64,000 nt of DNA from the NCBI GenBank assembly GCA_963833605.1, contig CAWHYZ010000003.1:248001-312000 (forward strand), in the 5' to 3' direction. Shown here piece after piece: positions 43,087 through 53,400 of this stretch. Source of the stretch: JAFAXD01 sp963833605 (GTDB lineage: Bacteria > Pseudomonadota > Alphaproteobacteria > Rhizobiales > Xanthobacteraceae). The notes under the pieces are model-generated. The model saw only the letters and a program-made list of their open reading frames with translations, did no database searches and was not told where the DNA came from. The first letter of the stretch is position 1, and each line of letters begins with the position of its first letter. Position numbers and translations under genes: made by a program.

Positions 43087-44885
43087 GGCGCGATCCGGCC
43101 CGAGCTGATTTGCTTGAACAGCGCAAGGTCAACCGGTACGAACGAATTCGTTTGCGGGTCGTTGAAATAGATCGGGTCATGGGTCTTGCTTGGGTCGAAA
43201 GCCTCCGCGACCAAGTCGAACTTCTTCTGCTTGAACGTCGCGGTGACTTCAAGCTCGCCGCGGATGCGCAGGAACAGCGGCCGGGCGTAGCTTGGGAGCC
43301 GTTCAACGAGCGCGCGGTGCAGGGCCGCCAGGTCGAAGGTCGAAGGGTCGATCACGAGCGCCGCCATGCCGGCGCGCCCGTCGTGACCGGGAATCGTCAC
43401 GCCGTAGACGTTCGCCTGAACAATCCCGGGAACGGCTGTTATTGTTTCAGATACTTCCGACGTGGCAACGTTCTCACCCTTCCAACGAAACGTGTCGCCG
43501 ATGCGGTCGCTGAAGAAGAAATATCCCTCCTTGTCTTGATACATCAGGTCGCCGGTTCGGAACCAGATATCGCCCTGCTCGAACACGTCATGCAGGATCT
43601 TGTGATCGCTCTGGGAGGCCGAGGCGTATCCCTCGAAACGCGCGGCCGGTTTGCTGGGATCGTTCACGATCTTGCCGGCGGCCTCGCCGATTTCGCCGAC
43701 GTTGCATGCAATGCACAGACCCTGCGCGTTGCGGGCCGGCTGCTCGGTATCGAAATCAAACTTCACCAGCTTGATCGGGAAATGGCTTGCCATGAACCAG
43801 GGAATGCGGCCAACCGATCCCTCTTTCTCATCGAAATTGAACAGCGTCACATTGCCTTCGGTTGCGGCATAGAACTCCAGGATGTGCGGGATGCGAAAGC
43901 GGCGCTTGAACTGCGACCACACGTCGGGCCGCAGTCCGTTGCCGCACGCGAGCCGCAGCCGATGCGCGGTCTCCTTCGGGTTGGGCGGTGTGTTGACCAG
44001 ATAGCGGCAGAGTTCGCCGATATATTGGAACAGCGTGCAGTCCCAGCGCACCACCTCGTCCCAGAACTCGTGGGCGGAGAATTTCTCGCGGATGAACACG
44101 GATCCACCGTTGAGCAGCACGGCGCCGGTCGCGAGCACGCCGCCGACGGTATGATACATGGGCAGGCAGTCGTACATCCGGTCGCTCGCCTTCGTATTCA
44201 TGATGCCGGAGAATCCAAGGCTCGCGACCAGCAGCCGGTAGTGGTTGATGTTGGCCGCCTTGGGCATTCCGGTGGTACCCGACGTGTAGATGTAGAGCGC
44301 GCGATCCTCGATGGTGAGTGCCGCGCGCTCGTGCGGCGCCAGCGGGTCAGTCGAGAATTGCTCGATCGCCTGGTCGATGCGCGGCAGCTTCGCGTCGATT
44401 TCGCCATGCCCCCAAATCATCGCCTTGGGATCGATATTCGTTCGCGCGCTGGCAAACTTGTCGAGCAGCTCGCTCGCCACGATGACATGTTTGGGTTGGA
44501 CCACATTGATGCAATAGGCGAGGGATGCGCCGGTGAGGTTGGTGTTGATGAGCGCAACGACGCCGCCTGCGTGCGTCAGCCCGAGCCAGATCGCCATGTA
44601 TTCGGGCCGGTTCGGCATCATCAGACAAATCACGTCTCCGGTCGCAATGCCTTGCGTCCGTGCCCAGCGCGCGTAGCGGTTCGCCCGTGCGGCGAGTTCC
44701 CGGTAGCTGAAACGCTCGCGCTCCGAGATCAGCGCCGGCGCATCACCATATGTTTCGGCGAGTTCGCTGATGATCGCCGGAAAAACGCGCGTCGGATTCT
44801 TCAGAATTGGCTGCGTGAGTCGCAGCGTGCGCAAGCCTTCACGCGCGTAGATGAAGTCAGCCTTCAATTGTTGAATCAGCCGCAT
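43083..44885 (-). CDS. Long-chain acyl-CoA synthetase of the fatty-acid transport protein (FATP/FadD) type
   Basis: 600 residues of the ANL superfamily. Motifs: ALYIYTSGTTGMPKAANINH (A3), EFYAATEGNVTLFNFDEKEG (A5, in the FATP form), GDLMYQDKEGYFFFSDRIGD and TFRWKGENVATSEV (A7/A8). These match FATP/very-long-chain acyl-CoA synthetases, which activate imported fatty acids. ATG 44885 gives MRLIQQLKADFIYAREGLRT; the frame extends further upstream but only as a shadow of the carboxypeptidase gene. Its end overlaps the DUF924 gene. Confidence 0.92.
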   Translation of the reverse strand: MRLIQQLKADFIYAREGLRTLRLTQPILKNPTRVFPAIISELAETYGDAPALISERERFSYRELAARANRYARWARTQGIATGDVICLMMPNRPEYMAIWLGLTHAGGVVALINTNLTGASLAYCINVVQPKHVIVASELLDKFASARTNIDPKAMIWGHGEIDAKLPRIDQAIEQFSTDPLAPHERAALTIEDRALYIYTSGTTGMPKAANINHYRLLVASLGFSGIMNTKASDRMYDCLPMYHTVGGVLATGAVLLNGGSVFIREKFSAHEFWDEVVRWDCTLFQYIGELCRYLVNTPPNPKETAHRLRLACGNGLRPDVWSQFKRRFRIPHILEFYAATEGNVTLFNFDEKEGSVGRIPWFMASHFPIKLVKFDFDTEQPARNAQGLCIACNVGEIGEAAGKIVNDPSKPAARFEGYASASQSDHKILHDVFEQGDIWFRTGDLMYQDKEGYFFFSDRIGDTFRWKGENVATSEVSETITAVPGIVQANVYGVTIPGHDGRAGMAALVIDPSTFDLAALHRALVERLPSYARPLFLRIRGELEVTATFKQKKFDLVAEAFDPSKTHDPIYFNDPQTNSFVPVDLALFKQISSGRIAP

Positions 44886-45091
44886 CGTTCGTCCAGCATC
44901 GGACAGCGGCGCCCGGCGCGCAAGCTGTTCTGCGCGCGCGCTCGTGCGCGTCGCGTGTTCCACCTTTTCCCGCAGGCGGGAAGCGGCGTGCGCGTTGCGA
45001 CGCGGCGCTTCTCGCGACGACGTGCGGATGCGGGGAAACTGTTGGTGGGGAGGAGCCGTTCGCAGAAGGATGCCGGGCGACGTGGCCCGCC

Positions 45092-46558
45092 TCACTGCTG
45101 GGCGGGAGCGGGCTTGGCGGGAGCGGCAGCGGTGTTGGGGGCGGCGGTTTTGGCGGGACGTGGCTTCGCCGGCGCGCCGGCGGAACTTTTTGGTACGGTC
45201 CCGGTAGCAGCCGATCCCTCGGTCGGCGCGGCGGCGGTCTTCTTGGGCTTTGGCTTGACGGCGGTCTTGACGGTTGGCACGGCTGCCGGTGCGGCGGTGT
45301 CGGGTGCCGCGTCGGCCGAAGCGTTGGCGTCGGCTTTCGCCTTCGGCTTCTTGGCCAGTTTGCCCTTCTTGGGTTTGCCTTTCGGCGCATCGATCTGGGA
45401 TTCCTGCGCGGCGACCGCGGCCGCGCTCGTCGGCTTGACGGTGCCGACGAAGACATCGACCGGCGGCAGGGCGGAGACCTGCTGGCCGAGCAGCTGCGAT
45501 GCTTTTGGATTGGGCGAGCGCAGGCTCTGCAGCATGAAGGCAAGCGGCGAGCTGCCGTCTTCGCCGTTGTTTGAGACCGTGACCTCCTCGTCCTCGGCGG
45601 CGGGCCGCTTGCGATGCGGCCCGCAGGTCTGCTCGCGCAGATTGACCGGAGCTATCGCAAGCGGGACGAGCTGTTCGACAGTGCCAAGCGCAGGGGTGAG
45701 CCAGTTCAGGCCGGTCCCGCTGTTGAAGCCTTCCTCGAGCAGCTTGGCGGCCTTGTAGGTGCGCACGCTGGCGGACGGCGCACCCAGCACGACAGCGATG
45801 AAACGCCGGCCATTGCGCGTAGCCGTGGCCACCAGATTGAACCCGGAGGCGCAGATGAAACCGGTTTTCATGCCATCGGCGCCCGGATAAAGATCCAGCA
45901 ACCGATTGTAGTTGCGGATCACGCGCCGGCCGAACCGGATGCCCGGAAGGTGCCAGTAATCGTCGTATTCGGGGAACTCCCGGATCAGCGCGCGCGCCAG
46001 GATCGCGAGATCGCGGGCCGATACGACCTGTCCGTCGGCGGGCAAGCCGTTCGGATTGACGAAGCTCGACTGCACCATGCCGAGGCGGCGCGCGTTGGCA
46101 TTCATCTCGCCCGCGAACGCGTCGACTGAACCCGACACGCCCTCCGCCAGCAGCACCGCCATGTCGTTTGCCGATTTGACCATCATCATCTTGATGGCGT
46201 TGTCGACCGTCACCACGGTGCCGACCTTGAAGCCCATCTTGGTCGGCGACTGCGCCAGCGCGTTGGCCGATACCTTGAACGGTGTATCGAGCGTGATGCG
46301 ACCTTCCTTGACGGCACGTAACGTCACGTAGAGGGTCATCAACTTGGTGACGGAGGCCGGATACCACGGGGACGTGGCACTCTCGGCGCGCAGAACCTTC
46401 CCGCTGTCGACCTCAACCAGCAAAAGCGCCTCGGCCGCCGCCGCAGATGCGACCGTTGCGGTCGCGGCCGCAATCAGCAAACCGAACAGCAAATGCTGCC
46501 AATGTCTTGGGTGTCGGTACAATGATCGGGTCCGGTGTTCGTGGCGGCCTGGAATCAC
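45092..46558 (-). CDS. D-alanyl-D-alanine carboxypeptidase with an Ala/Lys/Pro-rich tail
   Basis: A low-molecular-weight penicillin-binding protein trimming peptidoglycan in the periplasm. After a signal peptide (LLFGLLIAAATATVASAAAA), the S11 family motifs are complete: ASVTKLM (SxxK), KSANDM (SxN) and DGMKTGFI (KTG). From about residue 350 the protein becomes a long low-complexity tail (KPKKGKLAKKPKAKADANAS and many AP/KP units) which may bind cell-wall polymers. The start is uncertain: GTG 46558 and TTG 46522 are candidates and the frame is open to 46678; none has a good ribosome site. Confidence 0.87.
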   Translation of the reverse strand: MIPGRHEHRTRSLYRHPRHWQHLLFGLLIAAATATVASAAAAEALLLVEVDSGKVLRAESATSPWYPASVTKLMTLYVTLRAVKEGRITLDTPFKVSANALAQSPTKMGFKVGTVVTVDNAIKMMMVKSANDMAVLLAEGVSGSVDAFAGEMNANARRLGMVQSSFVNPNGLPADGQVVSARDLAILARALIREFPEYDDYWHLPGIRFGRRVIRNYNRLLDLYPGADGMKTGFICASGFNLVATATRNGRRFIAVVLGAPSASVRTYKAAKLLEEGFNSGTGLNWLTPALGTVEQLVPLAIAPVNLREQTCGPHRKRPAAEDEEVTVSNNGEDGSSPLAFMLQSLRSPNPKASQLLGQQVSALPPVDVFVGTVKPTSAAAVAAQESQIDAPKGKPKKGKLAKKPKAKADANASADAAPDTAAPAAVPTVKTAVKPKPKKTAAAPTEGSAATGTVPKSSAGAPAKPRPAKTAAPNTAAAPAKPAPAQQ

Positions 46559-46700
46559 GCTCCGTTGCGGTGCGCCGCACCTTAGCCAAGGGGCGACGCA
46601 AAGGCAAAGCTGGCCGCGCCGGTCAGCAGCTGCGTTCGCGCAGGTTCGGTCAGCGCAAATGCACAATGCTTGTCGCAACGTCTAATGGGCGGGGGTCGCT

Positions 46701-48482
46701 TCACCTGCGCCAGATGTCGCCGCATCGCCTGATACTGTGCCCTGCGAATTCGTGCAGCAGGAACTGCGCGCGTGCAAGTTGTGCGAAGCGTCCGCCCCGC
46801 CGAACCAGGTCGTCGAAGCTGCCCGCCTCGGCGATACGGCCTTCCTCGAACACGAAGATGCGGCCCGCTTTGCGCACGGTCGATAGCCGGTGCGCGATCA
46901 CGAACGTGGTGCGGTTCCTCATCACTTCGTCGAGCGCGGCCTGCACCTTGGCCTCGGTTGCCGCATCGAGCGCGCTGGTTGCCTCGTCCAGGATCAGGAT
47001 CGGTGGGTCCTTCAACAGCGCGCGGGCAATGGCGAGCCGCTGGCGCTCGCCGCCGGATAGAAATCGGCCACGTTCGCCGATCGGCGCCTCGAAACCGCCG
47101 GGGGTGCGCTCGATGAAGTCCAACGCCTGCGCCCGCGCGCAGGCCTCGCGCATCTCCGCGATCGTCGCGTCCGGCTTGCCGACGCGCAGGTTGTCGGCGA
47201 TCGAACGGTTGAACAGCAGCACTTCCTGATAAACGACGCCGATGTTGCGCCGGAGCGCCGCAAGTTTCAGCGCGCGCACGTCCATGCCGTCGACCAGGAT
47301 CGTGCCGGCCTGGGGATCGAAGGCGCGATGCAGCAAGGCGAGTGCGGTCGATTTCCCGGCGCCGGTCGCGCCGACGAACGCGACCGTCTCACCCGGCAGC
47401 GCCGTGAATTGCAGGTCGCTCACGGCGGGACGCTTGCCGTCGTAGGAGAACGTCACGCTCTTGAATTCGATCAGACCGCGCAACTGCCCGGGATCGATCG
47501 CGTCCGGCCGGTCGCGCACCGCCGGCTCGGTATCGAGCACGTGGAAGAACTCGGCGAGCCGCGGCGCCTCCATCAGCATGCGATTGAACATGCGCACGAT
47601 TTTTTCCAGCTGCGTGATCAGCAGGCCGGCAAACATCACGAACGTCATCATCTCGCCGATCGTCGCCTGGTTGCGCAGGTTCAACCAAACGCCCATCAGC
47701 ACTACAGCCAGCATGGTGAGCGTGGTGGATGCGCGCGTCAGGACCGCGACGACGGCCCACCACGAGAGCACCGGAATTTGCGCTGCCAGCAGCCGGCCGG
47801 TCAGTTCGCGCAGGCCCGTCACCTCCGCTTCAACCCGCGCGAACCCCTGCACCAGCGCAACGTTGCCAAGCGCGTCGGAGGCGCGTTCGGCGAGATCGGA
47901 GTAATGGCGTTCGACCGTCTTCTGCATGCCTTCGGTCTTGCGAATGACGAGTGCCGCCAAGGCGCCAAACAGGCAGCAGATTGTCATCAGCAGGAGCGCC
48001 AGGTGCCAATTGATCAGCAGCGAGAACGGCAACAGGACGAACACCAGCACCAACGCCGAGAAATAGTCGCGGAAGAAGTCGATCCAGATGTTCCAGAGGG
48101 CATCGGTGCCGGCGATCATCACCTTCATCAGGCGTCCGGAATGCGCCGCGCCGTGGAAGCTCAGCGGCAGCTGCAGGACGTGTTCGAAATAGGATGAGAG
48201 GACGACCTGGCGCCGGCGATGGGCAAGCCGATCCGCATGCAGCGCGACGAACGCGCCGCACAATACGGTGAACAGCCCGAAGCCGACCCAGGCGGCGATC
48301 AACCGCACAAGCGCGTGTCCCGATGCAGCTTTGGTCAGCGCGTCCAGGATGCGGCCGAACAGGACCGGCTCGGCAAACTGCGCGCCCGCCAATGCCAGGT
48401 TGGCAAACGCCAGCAGCCAGCCGAGTCTCGCTTCGTCGCCAAGCAGAGCCAGGACACGGGTGTAGAGGCGTACCAGGTTCAT
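46701..48482 (-). CDS. ndvA: NdvA/ChvA-type glucan ABC exporter (permease-ATPase)
   Basis: 593 residues: an exporter transmembrane domain with six helices (residues 1 to about 310) and an ATPase with Walker A FVGATGAGKSTALALL, Q-loop GVVYQEVLLFNRS, signature LSGGERQRLAIARALL, Walker B ILILDEATSALD and H-loop FVIAHRLSTV. The start MNLVRLYTRVLALLGDEA and the AEPVLFGRILDALTKA segment are typical of NdvA, which exports cyclic beta-glucans for osmoadaptation and host interaction in rhizobia. No glucan synthase is next to it, so the cargo is inferred from family. Confidence 0.85.
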   Translation of the reverse strand: MNLVRLYTRVLALLGDEARLGWLLAFANLALAGAQFAEPVLFGRILDALTKAASGHALVRLIAAWVGFGLFTVLCGAFVALHADRLAHRRRQVVLSSYFEHVLQLPLSFHGAAHSGRLMKVMIAGTDALWNIWIDFFRDYFSALVLVFVLLPFSLLINWHLALLLMTICCLFGALAALVIRKTEGMQKTVERHYSDLAERASDALGNVALVQGFARVEAEVTGLRELTGRLLAAQIPVLSWWAVVAVLTRASTTLTMLAVVLMGVWLNLRNQATIGEMMTFVMFAGLLITQLEKIVRMFNRMLMEAPRLAEFFHVLDTEPAVRDRPDAIDPGQLRGLIEFKSVTFSYDGKRPAVSDLQFTALPGETVAFVGATGAGKSTALALLHRAFDPQAGTILVDGMDVRALKLAALRRNIGVVYQEVLLFNRSIADNLRVGKPDATIAEMREACARAQALDFIERTPGGFEAPIGERGRFLSGGERQRLAIARALLKDPPILILDEATSALDAATEAKVQAALDEVMRNRTTFVIAHRLSTVRKAGRIFVFEEGRIAEAGSFDDLVRRGGRFAQLARAQFLLHEFAGHSIRRCGDIWRR

Positions 48483-49129
48483 GGATGCTGCAATGCAACC
48501 GCAAAGATGGCGGAGTTGAGTTCGTCGCCGTTACAAGCTCTGTGTTGTGTAAAGCCCCGAAGCCGTCAAGCGCGCGGTTCCGGTCAGTGTGGATGGATTT
48601 GGGTGAAAATGGCGTGACGGCTTCGCAATCGAACGCAGCCCTTGCAAGTCGGCCATCGGACCGGACGCAGAACCCACCCAGCGCCGATCGAAGTGCGGGC
48701 GCCCGCATGGCCTCTGCCCGGTCATCGCCAATCAATCGATGCGTCCGACCAACGTCGTTCCGCAACGCCGAAGCCGCACCGAACACACAAGCAACGCCGA
48801 AGTTGAAACACGGCCGATGCTGAAACACGCCTACGTGCATCGGGTTTTGCGTTGAGAGAACCTTCAGTTAACTGCGACTTTTTCGACACGTTCCGCGCGA
48901 CTAGTCTTGATCGAGTTCATCTAAGACTTGCTCTAACCCGTCCACATCTTGCCTGTGTCCGTCCACATCTGCTGCAAATCCGTCCACACCTACTTCAGTT
49001 CCCTTCTCCTCGCGCTCGTCTACATAACGCCGTGATCATCCCGTTATTGCAATGCGCGAAGAGCATGGGCTAACTACTTCTATGGGGCCTCCAGAAAAAA
49101 TGTGCCGGTTCGCGGCCAAGCGGAGCGTT
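48483..49129. other. Intergenic region upstream of ndvA and the LysR gene
   Basis: A gap of about 650 bases between divergent genes. Most of 48483-48900 shows no credible gene. A tandem repeat lies at 48938-49000 and the sequence from 48850 to 49060 is less GC-rich than its surroundings, suiting promoters. A 73-codon open frame over the repeat (48852-49073) is probably not real. Confidence 0.55.
48938..49000. repeat. Three 21-base tandem units upstream of a LysR regulator
   Basis: CCGTCCACATCT at 48938 and 48959 and CCGTCCACACCT at 48980 recur with an exact spacing of 21 bases, two turns of DNA. The rest of each unit is less conserved. The array ends about 130 bases before the LysR start. 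Confidence 0.75.
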
Positions 49130-50074
49130 GTGATCAACATACCCATCGAATTGCTGCGTACCCTGGTCACGGTGGCAGAGTTCAAAAGCTTCACCAGGGC
49201 TGCTCAAGCATTCGGGGTGACGCAGCCGGCGATCAGCACCCAGGTCAAGCGGCTGCAGAACATGCTGGCAATCGAACTGTTCGACAAGAGCAGCGCCGGA
49301 GTGGTGCTCACCCGTGAGGGCGAGGCGGTCGTCACCTATGCCAGACGCCTGCTGTCGCTCAATGATCAAATCCTCCAGGTTGCAACGCCGGCGCCATCGG
49401 GGCGCACGCTGCGGGTCGGGGTGTCGGGCGACTACGTCGCCACGTTCCTGCCACGGGCGTTTGCCCGCTTTCGCAGGCATGCCGCGTATCGCAAGCTGCA
49501 TGTGACCGCGACCATGAACAACGAGAAGCTGCTGCATGATCTGCGCACCGGCGATCTCGACATCGTGCTGGTGTGGACCGGCGACCGGCCCGAGGTCGAT
49601 GCTCGTCACCATTGGAACGAGGACATGGTCTGGACCCGCAGTCCGTCGCGGCAGCTCGATCCGGGCGAACCCGTTCCCCTCGTGTCGCGTGGCGATGAAT
49701 GGCTCAACCATCGCTTGGCGGTATCGGCCCTGGAGCGGGCTGGTCGCAGCTACGAGGTCGTTTTCGTCGGTCCCACCATGCTCAGTCTTTTGACCGCAGT
49801 GCGGGAAGGCCTTGGGGTGATGCCGTTCGGACGCCGCCGCGTGCTCCACACCGGTCTGCATATTTGCGACGAGGCGGAACTGCCGAAACTGCCTACGGTG
49901 GGTTGCTCGATCTATGTGAGCGATGTGGGTGATGCCGAGGCTTTGCACGCGCTCGCGGACGCGGTCGCCGACGTGATGAAACCGGGATTTTCCTGGCAAT
50001 CAAGTCCGGTCGAGACCGATGGGCGCGCGCTGCTCGATCGTCTTCTCGATCCGCCCGATACGTTCTCCCCTTAG
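49130..50074 (+). CDS. LysR-family transcriptional regulator
   Basis: About 314 residues. The winged-helix N-terminus is clear (IELLRTLVTVAEFKSFTRAA, AFGVTQPAISTQVKRLQNML), followed by the co-inducer domain (RTLRVGVSGDYVATFLPRAF and LLTAVREGLGVMPFGRRRVL). I favour GTG 49130 because GGAG lies four bases upstream and the helix-turn-helix then begins at the usual distance; ATG 49082 and ATG 49052 are alternatives. Target unknown: neighbours are ndvA (divergent) and putA (downstream). Three 21-base repeats upstream may be its own binding sites. Confidence 0.9.
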   Translation: MINIPIELLRTLVTVAEFKSFTRAAQAFGVTQPAISTQVKRLQNMLAIELFDKSSAGVVLTREGEAVVTYARRLLSLNDQILQVATPAPSGRTLRVGVSGDYVATFLPRAFARFRRHAAYRKLHVTATMNNEKLLHDLRTGDLDIVLVWTGDRPEVDARHHWNEDMVWTRSPSRQLDPGEPVPLVSRGDEWLNHRLAVSALERAGRSYEVVFVGPTMLSLLTAVREGLGVMPFGRRRVLHTGLHICDEAELPKLPTVGCSIYVSDVGDAEALHALADAVADVMKPGFSWQSSPVETDGRALLDRLLDPPDTFSP

Positions 50075-50401
50075 TGCCGGACGAACCTGGTTGGTCGTTT
50101 TGGGCCCGGCTGTTCTCCGGGACGCCAGCCTGCGGCCGTGCCGCTCAGCGCGTTTTGAATCTCTTCGACCTCGTCCTTGAGGAGCGAGGCCCGTCCTTCG
50201 CCATCCGCCCTTATGGTGAGGAGCGCCCGAAGGCCGCGTCTCGAACCAAGGGGCGGGTGCCGCCGCAGCCCTTCCTTCGCGGCCCTCTGCGACGCTGGCA
50301 CCGTTGGGTGTCCCGCCCCTGCGCCGCCGGCGACGACGACCTATATATTTGTATAGTCGCAAACTTGACCGGCGACCGGCCATCCCCACCGGACAGACGC
50401 G
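50075..50401. other. Intergenic region with REP-like sequence and a putA-proximal inverted repeat
   Basis: No gene. The stretch 50169-50275 has the CCTTATGGTGAGGAGCGCC-type sequence seen in intergenic repeats of this bacterial group. CTATA (50341-50345) and TATAG (50352-50356) form a small AT-rich inverted repeat 46 bases before the putA start, a possible operator or promoter -10 region. Confidence 0.55.
50341..50356. promoter_or_regulatory. AT-rich inverted repeat ahead of putA
   Basis: CTATA-N6-TATAG, the only AT-rich patch in the 330-base gap, 46 bases before the putA ATG. Probable promoter/operator of the proline operon; weak evidence. Confidence 0.4.
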
Positions 50402-53400
50402 ATGAGCACCGGCGACCTTCCGGCCTTCCATGCGGCCTACGCACCTGCCGACGAGCCCCTGGCGGCGCGGCTGCTGGCGCAGGCGGCGCGGCCGGCCGAC
50501 GCCGAGGCGCGCATCGATGCGCGCGCCCGGCGCTATGTCGAGGCGATCCGCGCCGGTAGCGGCGGGCTGGGCGGTGTCGAGGAATTTCTGCACGAATATT
50601 CGCTCTCCACCAAGGAGGGGCTCGCCCTGATGGTGCTGGCCGAGGCGCTGCTGCGGGTGCCGGACGACGCGACGGCCGATTTGCTGATCGAGGACAAGCT
50701 CTCGGCCGGCGATTTCGTCGCATCACGAGGCGCGGTCCGGGGCGTTGCTGGTATCCGCCTCGGCCTGGGCGCTCGGCCTGTCGGCGCGGATCGTCGAGCG
50801 CGCACGAAAGCCCGGAAACGATCATCGGCGGCCTCGTCAAGCGGCTCGGCCTGCCGGCGGTGCGGGCGGCGACCCGGCAGGCGATGCGGCTCCTGGCTCG
50901 CATTTCGTGCTCGGGCAGACCATCGAGGAGGCGCTGGCGCGTGCCGGCGCGACCACGGCGAGTTTCTGCTATTCCTATCGACATGCTGGGCGAGGGCGCC
51001 CGCACCGCCGCCGACGCCGAGCGCTACTTCGCGGCCTATGCGCAGGCGATCGAAGCGATCGGGCGCGCGGCCGGCGACCGGCGCTGCGCGCGGTCGGCCC
51101 GGGCATTTCGGTCAAGCTCTCGGCGCTGCATCCGCGTTACGAGGCGGTGGCGCGCGAGCGGGTGCTCGCCGAACTGCCGCCGAGCGACTGCTCGACCTCG
51201 CCCGCCGTGCCAAGGCCCACGATCTGCAATTTCACCGTCGACGCCGAGGAGGCGGACCGGCTCGAGCTGTCGCTCGAGGTGATCGCGCGCGCTGCTCGCC
51301 GATCCCTCGCTCGCCGGCTGGGGCGGATTTGGGCTCGCGGTGCAGGCCTATCAGAAGCGCGCGGGCGCGGTGATCGACTGGCTCACGGACGCCGCCAAGG
51401 CGCTCGACCGGCGCCTGATGGTGCGGCTGGTCAAGGGCGCCTACTGGGACACCGAGGTCAAGCGCGCGCAGGAGCGCGGCCTTGCCGACTACCCGGTGTT
51501 CACCCGCAAGGCGATGACCGATCTGTCCTACCTGGCCTGCGCCGGCAAGCTGCTGGCGGCGCGACCGCACCTCTATCCGCAGTTCGCAACCCACAACGCG
51601 CTGACGGTCGCGAGCGTCATCGAGGAGGCCGGCGGCGTCGCGGGCTACGAGTTCCAGCGCCTGCACGGCATGGGCGAGGCGCTCTACGCGGCGCTGCTCG
51701 CGGACGAGCCGGCCGCGGCGTGCCGGGTCTATGCGCCGGTCGGCGGCCACCGCGATCTGCTCGCCTATCTGGTGCGCCGGCTGCTCGAGAACGGCGCCAA
51801 CTCGTCGTTCGTCGTCGGTCGCCGCCGACGCCAACAGTGCCGGTCGAGACTATCCTGCAGCGCCCGCGAAGCCGGATCGGCGCGCGCAAGCGCGGCGCGC
51901 AACCGGCAGATTCCGCTGCCGCGAGATCTGTTCATGCCGCCGCGGCGCAATTCGGCGGGCGATCGAGTTCGGCGACAGCGCGAGTTTCGAGCAGCTGCGC
52001 GCCGACATCGCGGCGGCCGTCCCGGCTGAAACGCAAGGCTGCGCCGATCGTCGATGGCATCGATGTGCAAGGCCGCCACCGCACGCTGATCTCGCCGATC
52101 GATGGAACCGTGATCGGCGAGGTGATCGAAGGCGACGAGGCGATCGTCGATCGCCGCCATGGCGGCCGCGCAGGCCGGCTTTCCGGCCTGGAACGCGACG
52201 CCGGTCGCCGAGCGCGGCGCGGCTGCTCGAGCGGGCGGCCGACCTGATCGAGCGCGATCGCGGGGCGCTGATTGCGCTGCTGCAATCCGAGGGCGGCAAG
52301 ACCATCGACGGATGCGGTCGCCGAAGTGCGCGAGGCGGCCGACTATGTCGCTACTATGCGGCGCAGGCCCGGCGGCTTCTGCAGGACGAGGCGATGCCGG
52401 GCCCGACCGGGGAGAGCAACACGCTGCGCTATCGCGGGCGCGGCGTCTTCGTCTGCATCAGCCCGTGGAATTTCCCGCTCGCGATCTTCAGCGGTCAGAT
52501 CATGGCGGCGCTTGCCGCCGGCAACGCGGTGGTCGCCAAGCCGGCCGAGCAGACGCCGCTCATCGCCGCCCGCGCGGTGCGGCTTCTGCATGACGCCGGC
52601 GTGCCGCGCACGGCGCTGCATCTGGTGCCGGGCGACGGCAAGGTCGGCGCCATGCTGGTCGCCGACGCCCGCGTCGGCCGGGGTCGCGTTCACCGGCTCG
52701 GTCGCGGTCGCGCATGCGATCAACCGCGCGCTCGCCGCCAAGGGCGGGCCGATCGTGCCGCTGATCGCCGAGACCGGCGGCATCAACGCGATGATCGTCG
52801 ATGCGACCGCGCTGCCCGAGCAGGTCACCGACGATGTCATCACCTCGGCGTTCCGGTCCGCCGGCCAGCGCTGCTCGGCGCTGCGCCTCCTGTGCGTGCA
52901 GGAGGACGTGGCCGATCGCATCATCGAGATGATCGCGGGCGCGGCGCACGAGCTCGAGCTCGGCGATCCGCGCGCGCCAGCGACGGAGGTTGGTCCGGTG
53001 ATCGACGCACGACGCCAGGCAGAACCTGGAGCGCTGGATTGCCGAGATGGAGCGTCAGGGGCGCGTGCGCTACCGCTGGGATGCCGAGCGCGCGCTGCCG
53101 GCGTCGGGCACCTACGTGGCGCCCGTGATCATCGAGCTCGACCGCGCGCGCGATCTGAAGGAAGAAGTGTTCGGACCGGTGCTGCACGTGGTGCGCTATC
53201 GCGCCGACGAGCTCGACGCGCTGCTCGACGACATTGCCGGCACCGGCTACGGCCTCACCCTCGGCATCGGGTCGCGCATCGAGGCGACGGTCGAGCGCAT
53301 TGTCGCGCGGCTTGCCAGCGGCAACGTCTATGTCAACCGCAGCATGATCGGCGCCGTCGTCGGTTCGCAGCCGTTCGGCGGCAGCGGCCTGTCGGGCACC

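Noticed and set aside
43110..45758. 882-codon open frame on the plus strand
   Set aside because: It is antisense to the FATP-type synthetase and the carboxypeptidase, both with complete motifs; composition is typical of a shadow frame.
45092..46367. Single 1094-codon reading that joins the FATP synthetase to an upstream part
   Set aside because: The upstream half is a shadow of the carboxypeptidase gene; the synthetase starts at 44885.
48938..49000. Possible CRISPR array
   Set aside because: Only three imperfect units with 9-base variable parts; far too short for repeats and spacers.
48852..49073. 73-codon peptide with RPHLLQ repeats
   Set aside because: The peptide repeat is simply the translation of the 21-base DNA repeat; no ribosome site and it overlaps the LysR start region.
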